NCBI GenBank assembly: GCA_018697195.1
Contig: CM031879.1
Location: 45,902,048-45,966,047 of the forward strand
Source of the DNA: Certhia americana
Taxonomy: Eukaryota > Chordata > Aves > Passeriformes > Certhiidae
Reading direction: 5' to 3'
Length of the DNA stretch: 64,000 nt
How positions within the stretch are numbered: position 1 is the first letter of the stretch; every line of letters starts with the position of its first letter. Positions 43,601 to 54,583 of the stretch are shown piece by piece. Made by a program: the position numbers and the translations under genes. Below the pieces are notes generated by a model. That model was not told the origin of the DNA. It saw only the letters and a list, made by a program, of their open reading frames with translations, and did not search any database.

Positions 43601-46585
43601 TAGGCATTTATATAAAGTAGAACAGTTCCAACTGGAAAAGTTCCAACTGAGGAAGCATTACTGCAGAGGACCCAGTAGACTGAGCCTTCATCTTGGCTAG
43701 GATAACCTCAGTGACAAGTCCCCACTTTGAAATATGCAGAATAAGGATGTGTCACACAAAACCCTGTTAGTTTTCTGCCCACCAGGCTACTAGCTAGTCT
43801 TTTCTCCACTTTTTCATGAAAACCCATCAAACAATCTAATGAAGCTCAGTGCAGGACTAGCAAAACCTCTGAAATTACTTTATTTTTCCATATTTTTGGG
43901 AGGGGGGGACAGCTAACCCATTTCTCTTCTGTCAAAAAACATTAATCATCTTCTCTAATGTCAAAAGCTGAAGTCAGGAGTCAAACTGCCCTAACAAAAA
44001 CCATCTTAACAATAAAAACATACAATACTGTTAAGGCAAGGCATATCATTAAATAACACTCATCTCCTATGCATCTCCTGGTTTCTGAAAGTTAATATGC
44101 CCTCCAGTAAGAAAAATGGCCATCGCACAGAAAGGGTTGCTCATGTAGGATACCCTCTGTGACATCCAGCTGCTGTTTCAGAGAGCTCCAAAGTACAGGC
44201 ACTCAGTTCCTGCAAAGTTCTCGGAGTCCTGAAGTTCAGAGAGCCTTGTAACCCCTTTACTCTACATAGAATGGTGCAAATTAAAAATGGTGAACTTACG
44301 ATCCTTATATCTCTCCCTTTCTGAATCCCTGATTTGAAAATTCACAAACTTTAAAACCAGGGATTCAAAGAGCTTTCTGCAAGAGCCACGGTATCTTTCA
44401 AGGCAGCCATCCCACAGCTATCCTATTTTTCTAAGCTACTTAATTTTTGTCTCCTCCTGTTTAGGGCACCAGTGCCCCATCACTTAATGAAATTATTGCA
44501 ATGTCTTTTCTGAGATTCTATTTATATTTCCATGGCATTTACCACTGTTACTGTGAGACTGTCTTAAAAGCTTCCTTCCAGAAAGACAGTACCGCAGACC
44601 ACATCCACACTGATTTTATACTTTGACTTTCAACATTTCAGGACACCATCTATACAATTTCAATTATATATGATAGTCACCTTTTCAGTAATAAATTAGA
44701 GGGTTACTTCAAGTTGCACCAAAAGCGTGGAGAGATGAAAAGGAGAGACTGTGAGAACAGATTATGTCATTCTGTCGCTTTCATTAGACTCTCCCTTGGG
44801 GATTGTCAGCCTCTGATGTTTCAGCTTGCCTCTGCTGAAACACACGTCTGACAGGAAGGAATCTCCCCTGAGATACTGAGGCCACTGACTACAGCAGCCA
44901 GCAATAATAGAGAATAATAGAGGAGGAGAGAGGGGTGCAGGGATATGCAGATCCTTCCCACGTGCTTTCCATACAAGCGTCTGCCTACGTGCAAGTAGCC
45001 GCGAGTTAGTGCATTCTAGTGCACTTCCTCTGCCACAATGCACTTCAAATGCACGTCTAAGCAAAGCCTTGTGACAGAATTCCCCAGCAATCCAGCTGTG
45101 TACAATTAAACAACATCCTGCTTTACCTGGCACTAAGAGATTTACAGCAGCAACCCTTTCTCCATCCTCCTCCTCAAGCAGGTGGCAGCATCCTGACACC
45201 TTTCCACACAGCAGTGGAGCTGTTCTCACTGCACGAGCTTCAAAACCACTGCTGTGAAGAGTTGGGATTGCCCTTGACTTTAGGATCCTAGCAGTTCTTC
45301 TGCAATTCATTTCCAGGTGGTATTGATTTAGGAACTTCACCTTTCCCACACCAAACAGCCACTGTGTATCTCCAGTACCTCATTTCCAGCTGTGAGTAGC
45401 AGAAGTCTCATGTGACACAAGGAAACCATGGTCCCTTATTAGGACAGACTTCAATCTCTAACCTACTCATGCTCCACTTAATCCTGTTCATGGCTCACAG
45501 CCAGAGGTAACAACATGAGACCACTGCAGTCTTAAGTTATCCATGAGGCTATTATGTCTATCACCTGAAAACAATTTTCTGTTCATTAGGCAATCAGCTG
45601 TGATGTAAGGACATAGCATTTGCACTAGTAAATTATCATCAGGTTGGTGACACCAGATTTTATCTGCCTCAGCTGGCTTCAAGTAGCCATCTCACCTCCT
45701 AGTCTGTTTTTAAGTAGTGGATTTAGTAGTTTTACCTTTGTTTCCTTTTGAAAAATCCTCCAAATTCTTCAGAGTTCATGCAAAAAACTACATCCATGTG
45801 AGAGAGTTGTATATATTAGCTCCCAATAGTGCATGGCAACCCTAACTAAGAGATTAGGTGAAGAAGCTAAATAAAAGTGTGAAATCCAAGTACAATAGGA
45901 GAGTGTATTGTGTCATTTCCTCCATTTGAGTCTGAGTGTGTCCTGGACACCTGTATAGAAAATCACTGATTCCCACAAAAACACACCAGAGGTCAGGATT
46001 ACATGCTTGATACTCTCTTTTAAAATAGTGTAATCCACCAGCAGGGCTGCACCACAGTCACTATTTCTGCTGATGCACAGGAGGATTTACACTGGCATAG
46101 GCCTTAGGCTGCATAGCACATTCCTGATGCTGGCCAAACTCACAATTTGAAAACAGCCCTTCAGCCGTCTCAGCTCCTGGCAGGGAAATCTCTACTGACC
46201 CAAGGTAGGAAGATCCCTCACAGAACCCACTGCCAGAGCTGCTCATACAAATCCCCAAGCAGGCACAGGAAGCTCCTCTAACTCAGAGCACAAAGAGATG
46301 TGACTGTGAAGGCTGGCTAGTGAAGTGATGATCCTCAGAAACCACAATGCTCATGGCTGCCCATATCCCATTTTATCTTCTGGAAGCAGGAAAGAGGAGT
46401 AAACAGAAGGTGTTTTAAAACTGTATCTCATCTTGCAAGACAAAAGAATGACATCATGCAATAGCAAGGTGTGAATTTTCACATCATTCAGTGTGTGACA
46501 GTAAACCTGCCCTCCCCTTGCAGTATCAGGTTTTGGCACAGTAGCTAATCAGATGCTGCCATAGTCATGCCTAGAGAGGATGACC

Positions 46586-47014
46586 TGTAACAGAGTCTAG
46601 ACAGAGCTAAAAGAATGAAGTAGGTGTTTACTGAAAGGCCTTCCAAGGATACACCTTGGGCAATACAAGAGCCTGGCCAGGGCTACACCTTCCTACCCAG
46701 GAAGGATCCAAGATGGATCCAGCGACGAGTTTTCACACTTTTATAAGTTTTGGTCCATTTACATATTGGGGTTAATTGTCCAATTTCTGCTTCAGGTCAT
46801 GAAATGCCTTCCTCCTTGTTTGCTCTCTTCAGTTCTCATTGCTTATGCTTTTTGGGCCTGAAGCTGCAACAGTGTCCTTGGTCTCAAGCTGGAAAAGGAT
46901 TGTTTTGTCTACCTACTCTGTGAAGAGAACTTGCTAACACTTTATATGAAGCTCAGAGCTACACACCTAGGCAGCACAGAATCTGAAAAATATGAAAGCT
47001 ACAACTTAAGGCAT
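46586..47014 (-). mobile_element. Probable solo LTR of an endogenous retrovirus-like element
   Basis: Read on the minus strand, the block has LTR architecture: a TATA box TATAAAAG (46745-46738), about 105 nt further an AGTAAA poly-A-type signal (46632-46627), and a right end TCTAGACTCTGTTACA finishing in CA at 46586. Phrases such as CCAAGGATACACCTTGGGCA and TTATAAGTTTTGGTCCATTT feel familiar from avian LTRs, but I cannot name the family. The far edge near 47014 is a guess. I found no clear target-site duplication and no internal coding sequence beside it. Confidence 0.55.
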
Positions 47015-47672
47015 CAATAGTGTAAAGCCTTGAAAGCCATGGCTACAGACAGGTGAGGATTCTGAGTGAAAGAGACATGGTCTCAATCTAAACAGCCCAA
47101 CTTATTCCAGGATTCGAGAACTGTGCTTGCAAATGCTGAAGCACCGTTCACACAGGACATGTTTTTAAGCCTCTTCTGTCCGATTTCTATACTGCAGCTC
47201 TTGCCAGTCCCCTGGACAGTATGAGCTGTCACAACATACCAGAGGTTTTGTAAACCAGGCATCTTTGGGGAGCTCCTGATACACGCAAGCTGTGCCACCA
47301 GTCGACACCGTCATTTTGACTCCTACAGGTACCGTATGAGATTTGTTGCACAGAGCCAAACTCAATCAGGTTCCTCCAATGGGACGGTCTCTCCCTACTG
47401 AACACAGGACAAATCAACCTCATTATCTTTCTTCCAAAGTTGTTTGGTTAGGCATACAAATATCATGATCTGAGGTTCACTGGAGACAGACTTTATTAGA
47501 TACAGAATCCTGATAATTCAGCACCTACATCTAGCTTTAAATATTGTCAGTTGCAGCTAATCTGCCAAATTTATCAGCTCTTCTACTGTCACTAAAACAT
47601 TAGTGCAGTAAACATTTAATTTGATGTTTAATCTGTATTCTCTCTGCTTCATCTTAAAGTCATTTATTTCCT

Positions 47673-47855
47673 GATCTGTCCTCTGTGACTAATGAAAATA
47701 ATTGGCCCCTGTCTTCTTTCTGTAACAGTCTTTTATGTATTTGCAGACAGCTAAGGATCCACCCACAGTTGTCTTTTCTCCAGACTGAGCTTCCCTGGGT
47801 CTCTCTCTTTCTTTCTTTACAGGTCTTGTTTTCTCTGCTCTGTGATCATTGTCTT
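47673..47855 (-). mobile_element. CR1-type LINE fragment
   Basis: It contains TCTTTTATGTATTTGCAGAC, then TGTCTTTTCTCCAGACTGAG, then ACAGGTCTTGTTTTCTCTGC and TGATCATTGT. These are the successive blocks of the CR1 3' region in antisense on the plus strand. It pairs with the copy at 38665-38835. Confidence 0.8.
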
Positions 47856-50002
47856 AGTTCAGTCCCACACACTCCCCCCAGTCCTTCCCTCTCTTAGATG
47901 TGCTCCCCTCAAACAGAACATAGTTACCTGAGCAGAGCTAAACCACATCTGTAAACAGTTTCTAGACAGATCATTCCACTACTTTGAACAAACGAGGATT
48001 GTATACAGAGCTCACACATGGGCTGGACAGTGAGTTTGGAGGAAGATGGTGGTAGCTACACTGCTTCATTTCTTGATCCATGGTTGAAAATCCAGACTGG
48101 AAGTAAGCAAGGACAGTATGGGAACAGCCATAACTAAATAGCTACATGCAGACTAAGTAGTGTAGGCTGACTGCTACCTTCAGAAGCAGCTTAAGAGTTT
48201 GTCACATGGACAGTTAATTGGAGGTGAACTCCTATAACCAAAACATGCCAGGGGTGTGCAGGAGTGACAGAATATATAAATATGAATTATTCAGGCCAGA
48301 TAATATGGTGACCCTGCACCTGTTCTAGCAGAGGAGCAATCAGTACAGATAAGCCACCAAACATGAAGATCAAATTCACATTTTTCCCCTTGGAGTGTTT
48401 CTTTCCTATAAATGTTTCAGCAAAGTCTTGCACACCTTTGTACATGCAGCCTTATACATGCTTTGGGAATACAGAAACATCTTCAGTATTCAGAGCTAGC
48501 AATCTAACCTTTTACCTGAGCCACTTTCAGTGACTCTTTTCAGTTCTGAACCTTCCTTGTGGATGGGGTTTGAGGCAAAGGGAGTGAATGTTGCAGAGAT
48601 CTCAGGCTAGTATCCCTTTCACTTTGAGCCAATAACCACTCTCATTTAAAATTTCCTTTTCCCCAGATGTTTAATCAATTCATCTATGTTGATATATCTA
48701 GATAATATGGTCAAAACATGGTCTTTGATTGCTTGTGTTTGAAAGGGAAGAGAACCACCCAGCATACTTTGCATTCTAAAAATACTAGCTGTATTGGGAA
48801 GAATGAGTTGGCAGTGAGTCTCAGAACACATACCATTTCACTCTTCGCTTTTCTGGTGACCCTGGGTACGGAAAAAGAAGTATTTTTATTCTTCTCACAT
48901 GAACCATATTCAATATATATGTAAAATATTTATAAAGAGAAGTCTGTCCTTTCTCCAGCTCAGTGTTCTCTTCTGTTTCCAAGAAAACACTGAATAAAAG
49001 GCAGCCTTGCCTCAAGAGGTCCAAATTAGCCATGGTTTGAATTGAATTTGAATTTGCAGTTTGCACACTGCTTTGTGCCACACGTTTGTTTCTGACTGCA
49101 TAGAGAGGGGATTTTTTTCTCTGCAGTGACCTCAGGCACATGGAGATATGCTGCTTGGTTTGCACAGATCACCACTCTGCACTTGGTCAACTTTAACACA
49201 CACCAGTTCACACTCCAATGTACAATTCTAGCTGGGAGCTTGTGGTTTACAGCTTAAGGAAACAATGAGCTCCTGAACTATAAAGGATGGATTTGCTTGG
49301 ATTTTTTTTTTTCACAACATGAAAGGTAGCTTAAACATTAAACCTGGTGAGGTCAATCTCCTAGTTTCCAGGCACTTAGCACCACAACTAATTTTGCCAG
49401 AGCAAGTACCAGTCCATACCTTCCAGGTACCTTCTTTCTTGTCTTTAGATAAACAGACCAGCAAGAAAGGTAGGTCAGAGGGATGGTGGAGCTCCCTTTG
49501 TGGTTGGAGAAATGGGGTTTTTAGTTCCTGTTACAAGGCACTTTGCGGAAGCAGAAACACAAAACTCATAAGAAGGGATGAGGCAGTAGTAGCAGGTGGG
49601 CCATGCTTAGCTTCAAATATCTTATTTTCCTCTGATTCTCCTTCTACATCTTTCAGTGCTGTGATCTTCAAACTGCCATTTCATTTTACGCAGGGAGGTA
49701 CCCAAGGCAGCAGCGAGCCTGTCTGACTGCAGCAAAGCGACAATTAATAAGTTGACTCACTTTGGTGTAAAGAGTTCTTGTGGATGGGTGGAGAGAGGAC
49801 AGATCAGGTAATAGCAGATAACTGATCAGCTGTGCTTATCCCAACCACTTTGTGCTTTTCTCTCAAGTATAAATAAATATCAAAGAAAGCTAATCACAGA
49901 ATTGCAGAAGAGTCAGGCAGGCCAAGAGCCCTGATGTCAGGCAGAGCGGATACTACGAGCATTCCATGGTGGATTAGGCAATCACAATACACTGAGCCAT
50001 CT

Positions 50003-50040
50003 TGCTCAAAAGATCATCTAGTCCATCTTTCCTGTTAACT
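50003..50040 (-). mobile_element. Short CR1 remnant
   Basis: AAAAGATCATCTAGTCCATC resembles the antisense of the CR1 terminal region (AAGATCATCTAGTCCAACC in many avian copies). It is a small piece, and the family call rests on about 20 nt. Confidence 0.45.
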
Positions 50041-50379
50041 AATCCATTTTATTGTGATCAATTTCAGCTTACACAAAGAAAATTTTAAAAATTAAAAAAA
50101 AACTCTACATGTTTTCCAGCTGCAAGGTAGCTGTCTTTTGCCACTGCCCAGCAAACGACACTAAGTAAAGTACAGGCAGGGTAGCGCTCTGGCCCCTCTA
50201 AAGGTCAAGAAGATTAAACCTCTAGGGACCAGTCCTCAGTCTGGACTATCTCATAGGCAGCTTTTGTGCATCCTAAGGATAGGGATGTAGAATGGAGCCC
50301 ATTGCAGATATAAGCAGTGCTATCTGTACAGTGCTCCCACCCTCCGCCAGCTTGGGGGAATGAAACAACAGCACCAGGA

Positions 50380-50425
50380 ATCAAATCCAGACCTCCCACA
50401 TGGTACTGCAGAGAGACTGATTCCT
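50380..50425 (-). repeat. tRNA-derived SINE remnant (B-box like)
   Basis: On the minus strand CATGTGGGAGGTCTGGATTT is followed by GATTCCTGG. GGATTTGATTCC is close to the tRNA B-box GGTTCGANTCC, and the preceding GTGGGAG(G/A)C is usual in such elements. Confidence 0.35.
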
Positions 50426-52033
50426 GGTGACAGCCCAGGCAATGTGAGTCCAGTGTGGGAATCCAAGCACACCTCCACAGCTCTGGCACCAGAACCAAGG
50501 TCCACCTGCCCTCTTCCAAACCAAGCACAAGAAATAGCCCCAGCAAGATGAAATATAAATTAATTCCATCACCTTTTCCCCCTGTAAGCTAGGGTTTGGG
50601 GATCAGGTGCTGGTTCATAGGTTGATAGACTTTTTATACAGGAACAGTTGGTAATCCAAAATGACAATAAAACAAGTCAAAGAATCAGTTATGAGATGGG
50701 GATGGCAGTTTGGGATTTTTGCCCCGTTGTGTATTTTCCACCTCTCCATGATCTCTTGCACAGTGTTCAGGTGTGTGTACAGGTGCAGCACAGAACTCAG
50801 CCAACAATGCTGGTATCCTGAGACAATTGCCCAGAACAGGATGGCTGGATGTTGCTGCTGACACCTTCCCTTGCGCAGCAATGGTCTCGCTGGCACAGGG
50901 ATCATAAAAGGCATGAGGACTGACACAGGCTGAACTGGCTGGTGCAGCAGGTGTGTGCCAAGAGATCAGATCCCAGGGTCCCTGGGAAGAGGAGCTGCGG
51001 CTTTGACCATGCTTCCTTCCTTTTCTTTGCTGAGATCTGCCCCTGAATAACAATGGCTGAGCCAAGGGAAAGGTGAAGCAGATCTCACCATCCCCAGGCT
51101 GTTTCCTGACTCTGCCCTCAACCTGTTCCATCATGTTCCATTTCTGTGAGACCCCCACCCAGGACTGGGAGACAAGCTGGTGTGGTAAGGGACCAAAGAA
51201 AAGCAGGATATACGGAGGCGACAAGAACTGCTGCTTTGGGGCGGCGTGGGAGAGCAGTTGAAAATTGCCCATACCTACACCTTCCCTCTTGCAGAGCACC
51301 CACGAACAAAATGCTGCTCTCTACGGAACTGCAGCTGGGGCACACCAGGTCACCCTGGGATACAGCAAGGTGCTGCATCCCTGCTCTGCTCCCCAAGGCC
51401 TTGGGGTGTGGGACAGCACTAGCACCCCATGAGCTCAGGGTGTCGCATACCCAGCCCTTCGTGCCTGCTCAAGGGGGCAGATCAGCAGGGATCAGCTGCC
51501 TCCATACACCAATTACAAAGCCTGAGGTAGCTGTGCTTGATGGTGGGGAAAGCACTATTAGTGGGCATCTTCTTTTGTCCATACTGGAGCTTGCAGAGAA
51601 GATGAGAACAAGTCACAGGTAAAGGTAGCAGCCAGAGAGACTGGGCAGTAAAGATGATGGGGGCTGGTGCTCCTGGCCCCCACGGCTGAGCATCAAAGCT
51701 TTAAGACCCCTCCTCAAGTCCCACCTGCCCTGCTGCACCTCTGCATGAGCCTGGCCCTGATCACGGCTAGGAAGGGCTGTGGCAGGCATGCGGCACCCGC
51801 TCGGGCCGGGTGCCCTGCTGGAAGGGCTGGCGGCTGTGGCAGGCAGCGGGCAGGCAGGGCTGGGTGCAGCTCTTTAGGGGAGCAGGCAGCATAGCCCGCT
51901 GCCGACGGCTGCCACCCCGGCCAGGCACCCGAGGAAACCTTCCCGTCTGCCGTCCGATGTGCCTGCAAAACCCAGAGTAGGGGGCAGAGGGGCAGGGACT
52001 GAGCCCACCCTCCTCTTTCTGTGTCTCCCCACA

Positions 52034-52047
52034 CCCCCCCCCCCCCC
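52034..52047 (+). repeat. C homopolymer of 14 near the island edge
   Basis: A run of 14 C follows CCCACA and precedes AGGGG. Confidence 0.95.
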
Positions 52048-52701
52048 AGGGGTTTGTGCTTTTAGGGGCTCTCAGGGGTAAGCGATGGCCGACGAAGGGG
52101 GCTAGGCTACAATCCCCCGCTAGTTCGGTGCTGGGGTCCTGGGAAGATCCGGGAGCTGCGAGGCCTGAGAAATTCCTTCGGAAAACGGGGGAAAGATTCC
52201 CACACGCCCTCCTCTCCGCACAGGTAAACTTTCTACTCCCACTTGCGGCGAGGGAGGGAGAGCTCAGGCAGGGAGGATCCAGGCGCGGATACCCTGGGAA
52301 GCCTTAGATATTTATAGAAGCACAGCCAGAATATGTCAAGAAAGGTGGCTTTCAACCCCTTCACGCGGAACCGCTCCTGGTTTTTAACAATAGGCCGACA
52401 AAACCCCCTCAAAAATGTGGCAAGGAGCTACTGGAAGAACGCAGGCAAAGGAGGTGATAGGAAAGGCGCGCCCCCGCCTCGGCATGCTCCGGATGCATCA
52501 AGGGCTGAGAGTGCCTCAAGGCTGCCTCACCCCGCAGCAGGGCTGGAGGGTGACCCCCCCTCCTTCTTGCTCCCTCTGCTGTGGGGTGCGCCTCTGCTCC
52601 TCTTGCTGCCCCCCGCCCACTGCCAGGCTTCCCAGAGGCGGCTCGGGGGGGAGCCTGGGCGGGGGGCTGGCGATGCGGGTAAGGGGCTGGGGGTCCGCCC
52701 C

Positions 52702-52721
52702 GGGGGGGGGGGGGGGGGGGG
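52702..52721 (+). repeat. G homopolymer of 20 in the CpG island
   Basis: An uninterrupted run of 20 G lies between CCGCCCC and CTGTGCGG. It is prone to length error and can form quadruplex or triplex structure. Confidence 0.95.
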
Positions 52722-53841
52722 CTGTGCGGCAGCTCACCCCTGCCCCCGCCTTCTCCCGGTGTGGGGGCGCGCAGACCCACGCGTGACGGGCTAAGAGGAG
52801 CGGCGGGCACGGGCTGAGGCTTAAAATAACCCCGAGATGTTCAACACCTTGTGCCCGGCGCTCCCGCACCCCCCCCGGCGGCTCCGCTCCCTTTGTCTTG
52901 CCACCATCTTACGGAAAGACTCACATGTCACGTTACGGTCGGGATGCACCGGTATCTCTCGCGTATCTACAGCCGAGCGGCACGATAGCCATTTTGCATC
53001 CCTCCCGAGTGGGCTGGGGAAGGGGCTGCCGGTGCGGGGACACGGAGTGCAAGGCGCGGTGGATGGGGAGGGGAAAGGATGGGGCGAGGCGGAGAGGGAC
53101 CACGATGCCTGCTGATAGCACCAGGGGGACGGGGATAAATTAAAACACGTGAAGTTGCCTGAATACAGCGCCTCGTAGGTTCAGGCTAAGTCGCTTGACG
53201 TGCTTGGACTTAAAATAGCCCTCCACCTCCACGCAAGCAGGCGCACTCGCCCCGGCGCTGGGCGGGCTCCTGCCGCGGTGCCAGGGGCGGCCCCGGCCAC
53301 TCCCCGGGCCCCGGCCCCGGCCCCCGCGTTAGGCCGCTCACGATCGAGAGGCCGGCGTGGGTTTTCAGAAATGCACCACCCTCCTCGGCAACAAGCGGGT
53401 TTCTACGTCCTGTTGTTCCTGACGAGCTCCGCTTTCACATCAAAGCATGGCAAGGAGCCGCTGGACCAGTGAAAAGGAGGAGGCAATTTGCGGGTGGATG
53501 GATGAAAATTATTTTCGTTTTCACCCTTTTCCAAAGCCGTGTTTCTCCTCCCGTCTCTCCCCCGACCCCACCTGCCCACCTCTCCCCCCCAAAAAAATCA
53601 CAAGGGACTTTCCCCCAATTCACGACATGGTATCTAACTCAAACCCTTTCGCCTTCTCTTCATGTCCTATTTGATGAGCCAAGAGGGAATCAACATGTCT
53701 GGTGAATGTTGGGGTTTTTTTTCCCTCTATCTGCTCCTAAAAGCAGCATCTCTAAACCTTTTGTTCTACCGTGAGTGATCTTCCCTGGGCAAACCCGTGT
53801 ACCAAAATGAGCTGCAAGCAAAACCACAGAAACAGGAATTT

Positions 53842-53850
53842 CCCTACCTT
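53842..53850 (-). other. GRIN2B: Splice donor of the GRIN2B first exon
   Basis: The minus strand reads AAG|GTAGGG, with GT at 53847-53846. Joining it to the exon 2 acceptor gives CCAAG|GGAGTG, in agreement with the mammalian leader as I remember it. Confidence 0.83.
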
Positions 53851-53899
53851 GGTTTGTAGAAGCAGAACCTCTAGACGGACAGATCAAGGGAGAGAGCAT
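53848..53899 (-). promoter_or_regulatory. uORF3, first-exon segment of the overlapping upstream ORF
   Basis: The ATG at 53899 (context CCCAACATGC, A at -3) opens a frame of 17 codons plus one nucleotide (MLSPLICPSRGSASTNQ) that is still open at the donor. After splicing it continues in exon 2 (19391-19201). The ATG and most of these residues are also present in the human leader as I remember it. A ribosome that initiates here cannot reach the GRIN2B ATG in frame. Confidence 0.7.
53862..53882 (+). promoter_or_regulatory. Candidate expanded-spacing RE1 (REST site) inside the first exon
   Basis: GCAGAACC (53862-53869) resembles the left half of the RE1 motif and GGACAG (53877-53882) matches its right half. 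They are separated by 7 nt instead of the canonical 2, which corresponds to the known expanded half-site spacing class. REST is known to repress Grin2b in development. The match is by eye and the left half is imperfect. Confidence 0.3.
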
Positions 53900-53942
53900 G
53901 TTGGGAATGTCCAGTCTCCTCTTCTTGCTTGCATATCCACAT
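53871..53942 (-). promoter_or_regulatory. uORF1 in the GRIN2B leader (23 codons plus stop)
   Basis: It starts at the ATG of CTTATGTGG (53942) and ends at TAG (53873-53871). The peptide begins MWICKQEEE and ends LDLSV. The start context is weak (C at -3), so many scanning ribosomes should pass it. It lies wholly inside the first exon. Confidence 0.65.
53884..53934 (-). promoter_or_regulatory. uORF2 in the GRIN2B leader (16 codons plus stop)
   Basis: It starts only 8 nt after uORF1, in another frame, at GATATGCAA (53934), and ends at TGA (53886-53884). The peptide is MQARRGDWTFPTCSLP. G at -3 makes its context better than that of uORF1. Its stop lies 3' of the third upstream ATG, so the two frames overlap. 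Confidence 0.62.
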
Positions 53943-54186
53943 AAGAAGAATAAGGGTCGGGGGCAAACGTGGGGGAATGAGTTAAAAAACAATCCTATTC
54001 GGCTGTAAAAAAAATAGAGGCTTCTTTGTGGCAATCTTGCGTCTTGAAGCGGTGCAAATTCAAAAGCTTCAGAGAATCACTTCAGAGGATATTCAGCGCG
54101 AGTGGTGAGGATCGTCAAATGCAGGTTCCAGAGTAAGCATTCCTTTTGCCTTTTTAATGATTATTCTTATAATTATTCTCTCTCTC

Positions 54187-54204
54187 TTTTTTTTTTTTTT
54201 TTTT
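54187..54204 (+). repeat. Pyrimidine tract, (CT)n then T18
   Basis: CTCTCTCTC followed by 18 T, about 120 bp upstream of the recognised first-exon block. On the minus strand it is an A/GA tract. Confidence 0.9.
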
Positions 54205-54435
54205 CCTGGAGCCCTACTGGAGGAGGTTGTGTTTAATGCAACTGGAGGTCGGTGCTGTTCTTCTGTGAAGCATGATTATCCTCAAAGCGTCCCCTTCCTG
54301 AAGGGAAAAATAAGCATCAATTTTGTATTAGAGGGATCTGAAGGGGACAGAAAACGCTCCCCAACAAAGACATTAATATATTGAGAAGAAAGGAAGGCAA
54401 AACGCATTTCCCAATAGTGCACACAAGCGGAATTT

Positions 54436-54467
54436 AAAAAAAAAAAAAAAAATTAAAAAAAAAAAAA
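54436..54467 (+). repeat. A-rich tract (A17 TT A13)
   Basis: Two poly-A runs separated by TT in the AT-rich part of the promoter, about 115 bp from the start of the C run beside the gap. Confidence 0.9.
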
Positions 54468-54583
54468 CAGCTGGCACGAGTCTATAAATAATTCAGATAC
54501 GGGCTGACTACACCATTCCCGGGATAGGCATGCATACGAGACGGGAAAGCGGGCGCGATGTGAATCGCGGAGAAAAAGCGACT

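Larger units (their letters stand above)
19426..53841 (-). other. GRIN2B: GRIN2B intron 1 (body)
   Basis: The intron runs from the donor at 53847 to the acceptor at 19392, 34,456 bp in all, and separates the non-coding first exon from the exon with the start codon. The human intron is also very long (about 110 kb, from memory), so a shorter avian one is expected. It holds four CR1-like fragments, one probable LTR, several ancient repeat pieces, poly-A runs and a G-quadruplex motif, all listed separately. I see no convincing exon inside it. Alternative 5'UTR exons, known for this gene in rodents, could be present and would be invisible without transcript data. Confidence 0.8.
53848..54064 (-). 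other. GRIN2B: GRIN2B non-coding first exon (5'UTR), 5' limit approximate
   Basis: Read on the minus strand, this block begins TTTGAATTTGCACC, contains CTTATGTGGATATGCAAGC and CATTCCCAACATGCTC, and ends CTACAAACCAAG at a donor GTAGGG. These pieces match the human GRIN2B 5' leader as I remember it, including TCTGTCCGTCTAGAGGTT and the end ACAAACCAAG, which in the mRNA joins GGAGT. The 3' edge at 53848 is therefore well supported. The 5' edge is set where my memory of the human cDNA starts; the true start site may lie further right, and no acceptor is visible before this block. It carries three upstream ATGs. It is expected to be transcribed in neurons from the CpG-rich promoter around it. Confidence 0.82.

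Noticed and set aside
50685..51299. A 204-codon minus-strand frame near the island edge
   Set aside because: The region is GC-rich with frames open on both strands, the product is low-information, and there is no GluN2B or other homology.
53113..53134. TAGCACCAGGGGGACGG as a canonical RE1 element
   Set aside because: The left half is partial (about 6 of 9), the spacing is off by two, and the right half lacks GGACAG.
53690..54034. A 114-codon minus-strand frame spanning the GRIN2B first exon
   Set aside because: It opens at TTG rather than ATG and reads through the exon donor into the intron. Only the part from the ATG at 53899 is relevant, as the start of uORF3.
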